Shown: in pieces, positions 62,664 to 64,000 of the stretch
Position numbering within the stretch: the stretch's first letter is position 1
Layout: the number at the start of each line of letters is the position of its first letter
Source: Chloroflexota bacterium
GTDB lineage: Bacteria > Chloroflexota > Limnocylindria > QHBO01
Assembly: GCA_003243965.1 (NCBI GenBank)
Contig: QHBO01000048.1
Coordinates: 27,153-91,152, forward strand
Length of the DNA: 64,000 nucleotides
Reading direction: 5' to 3'
Program-made: the position numbers and the translations under genes
The notes under the pieces: model-generated
The model's input: the letters and a program-made list of their open reading frames with translations, nothing else
What the model was told of the DNA's origin: nothing
The model's database searches: none

Positions 62664-64000
62664 CAGGAGGCCACGAAGGCAGCCGGGCCGACGCGGTCGA
62701 GCAGGTTGGTGCTGACCTGCGCATCGAGGAACGCGGCGTTGTTCACGATCCCGCGGTGGAAGGCGAGGTTGGTGTGGATGCCGCCGACCTGGAACTCTGC
62801 CAGCGCCCGCCGGGAGCGCGCCATGGCCTGCTCGCGATCCTGTCCCCAGACGATCAGCTTGGCGAGCAGCGAGTCGTAGTAGGGAGGCACCTCGTAGCCG
62901 CGGTAGACGTGGGTATCGACGCGTACGCCCGGGCCGCCGGGAAGCTGCAGCTCCTCGATGACGCCCGCCTGCGGAGCGAAGTTGTCGCCGGGATCCTCGG
63001 CGTTGATGCGGAACTCGATCGCGTGGCCGCGCAGCTGGATCTGCTGCTGGGTCAGCCCCAGCGGCTCGCCGGCGGCGAGCCGGATCTGCTCCGTGATGAG
63101 GTCCATCCCGGTGAGCATCTCGGTCACCGGGTGCTCGACCTGGATTCGGCAGTTGATCTCGATGAAGTAGAAGCTGCCGTCCGGATCGACCAGGAACTCC
63201 AGGGTGCCCGCGCTCTCGTAGCCGGCCGCCACCACCGCCCGGATGGCGAGATCGTGCAGGCGCTCGCGCCCGGCATCGGTCATCGCCGGTGAGGGAGCTT
63301 CCTCGATGATCTTCTGGTGCCGCCGCTGCACGCTGCAGTCGCGCTCGCCGAGGTGGACGCCCGTGCCATGGCGGTCGACCAGCACCTGGACCTCCACGTG
63401 CCGGCTCTCCTCGATCCACTTCTCGAAGTAGATGGCGTCATCGCCGAATGCCGATTGCGCCTCGGAGCGCGCCAGCGGCAGGGAGGTCTCCATCTCCCGG
63501 GGCGAGCGCACCAGCCGCATCCCTCGGCCGCCACCTCCGGCCGACGGCTTGAGCAGCACCGGGTAGCCGGAGGCTCCCGCCTGGTCGAGCGCATCGCGCA
63601 GGTCGCTCACGATTCCCCGGCTGCCCGGCACCGTCGGCAGCCCATGCCCGGCCAGCATCTGGCGCACCGCGTACTTGCTCGCGAACCGGTCGAGCACCTC
63701 TGCCCGAGGTCCGATGAATGCCAGCTCATGCGCCGCGCAGACCTCCGCGAAGCCCGCATCTTCGGCCAGGAAGCCGTAGCCGGGATGGATCGCGTCGCAG
63801 CCGCTGATCAGGGCCGCGCTGACCATCGCCGGCTGGTTCAGGTAGCTGCGGCGCGCATCCGCCGGCCCGATGCACACCGCCTCGTCGGCCATCCGGACCG
63901 CCATCGTCTCGCGGTCGGCCTCGCTGTAGGCGACCACCGCGGGGACGCCAAGGTCCCGGCAGGCGCGCAGGATCCGCACGGCGATCTCGCCGCGATTGGC
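62663..64000 (-). CDS. accC: Biotin carboxylase subunit of acetyl-CoA carboxylase, 5' end beyond window
   Basis: The 446 visible residues run from ANRGEIAVRILRACRDLG (normally about residue 8) to the stop at 62663. They show GYGFLAEDAGFAEVC, the ATP-grasp glycine loop KPSAGGGGRGMRL, KWIEESRHVEVQVL, ERDCSVQRRHQKIIEEAPSP, FIEINCRIQVEHPVTEM and RINAEDPGDNF. It carboxylates biotin on AccB with ATP and bicarbonate. It is upstream in the acc/fab operon. Only about the first 8 residues are missing. Confidence 0.95.
   Translation of the reverse strand, partial: ANRGEIAVRILRACRDLGVPAVVAYSEADRETMAVRMADEAVCIGPADARRSYLNQPAMVSAALISGCDAIHPGYGFLAEDAGFAEVCAAHELAFIGPRAEVLDRFASKYAVRQMLAGHGLPTVPGSRGIVSDLRDALDQAGASGYPVLLKPSAGGGGRGMRLVRSPREMETSLPLARSEAQSAFGDDAIYFEKWIEESRHVEVQVLVDRHGTGVHLGERDCSVQRRHQKIIEEAPSPAMTDAGRERLHDLAIRAVVAAGYESAGTLEFLVDPDGSFYFIEINCRIQVEHPVTEMLTGMDLITEQIRLAAGEPLGLTQQQIQLRGHAIEFRINAEDPGDNFAPQAGVIEELQLPGGPGVRVDTHVYRGYEVPPYYDSLLAKLIVWGQDREQAMARSRRALAEFQVGGIHTNLAFHRGIVNNAAFLDAQVSTNLLDRVGPAAFVAS

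Overview
This is about 64 kb of a very GC-rich (roughly 70%) bacterial chromosome with tightly packed genes on both strands. No rRNA, tRNA, CRISPR array, complete insertion sequence or prophage gene was seen. The style (many leaderless promoters, a nickel superoxide dismutase with its protease, a DUF4242 protein, a CGNR regulator, several giant ATPase/TPR regulators, and an acetyl-CoA carboxylase/FASII operon) suggests a high-GC Chloroflexota lineage or a relative. An actinobacterium cannot be excluded, and this placement is inference.

Layout. 0-5 kb: a cut-off adenosine deaminase-like gene, a small zinc-ribbon membrane protein, an LCP-family lipoprotein divergent from YjbQ, and a YyaL/DUF255 protein. 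5-9 kb: a secreted amidase with a coupled exported partner, divergent from a giant LuxR-type ATPase regulator. 9-18 kb (all minus): PolX, a membrane protein, a TPR protein, a large fused methylase-like/nuclease-like protein, a PIG-L deacetylase and an ABC exporter. 18.7-22.2 kb (plus): a CGNR regulator, then a candidate structured leader, a PRC/MgtE-N/CBS sensor and an NRAMP-type transporter. 22.3-27.4 kb: a DUF2269-like protein, a truncated aldehyde dehydrogenase paired with a full one, and a CapA-like lipoprotein. 27.5-31 kb: a peptide-scavenging operon (M55 aminopeptidase, APC permease, P1 peptidase).

31.3-40.2 kb is the accessory-looking part. A VapB/VapC toxin-antitoxin pair is translationally coupled to a NERD-UvrD-like helicase. 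It is followed by a lower-GC stretch with two exported proteins and apparent remnants of other genes, then a large UvrD/RecB-type helicase-nuclease. 40.3-44.1 kb: SnoaL-like, small Cys-rich and PPOX proteins, a TetR regulator and a 14-TM drug exporter. 44-56 kb (minus): an adenylate cyclase-ATPase, GH15 glucanase, hydrolase, exported GH25-like protein and lipoprotein, then deoC, a DsbA-like protein, an ECF sigma factor and ogt as one coupled string. 56-57 kb: sodX-sodN. 57-64 kb: a GSA-type aminotransferase, then accC-fabZ-fabF-accB-fabH-fabG with overlapping reading frames.

Two window-wide signals stand out. The heptamer ACCGATG (reverse CATCGGT) is heavily over-represented, overlaps the start codon of at least eight genes, and has grown into 9-bp tandem arrays inside coding sequence. 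More than ten genes carry a TANNNT -10 box ending 6-10 nt before the start codon, indicating leaderless mRNAs.
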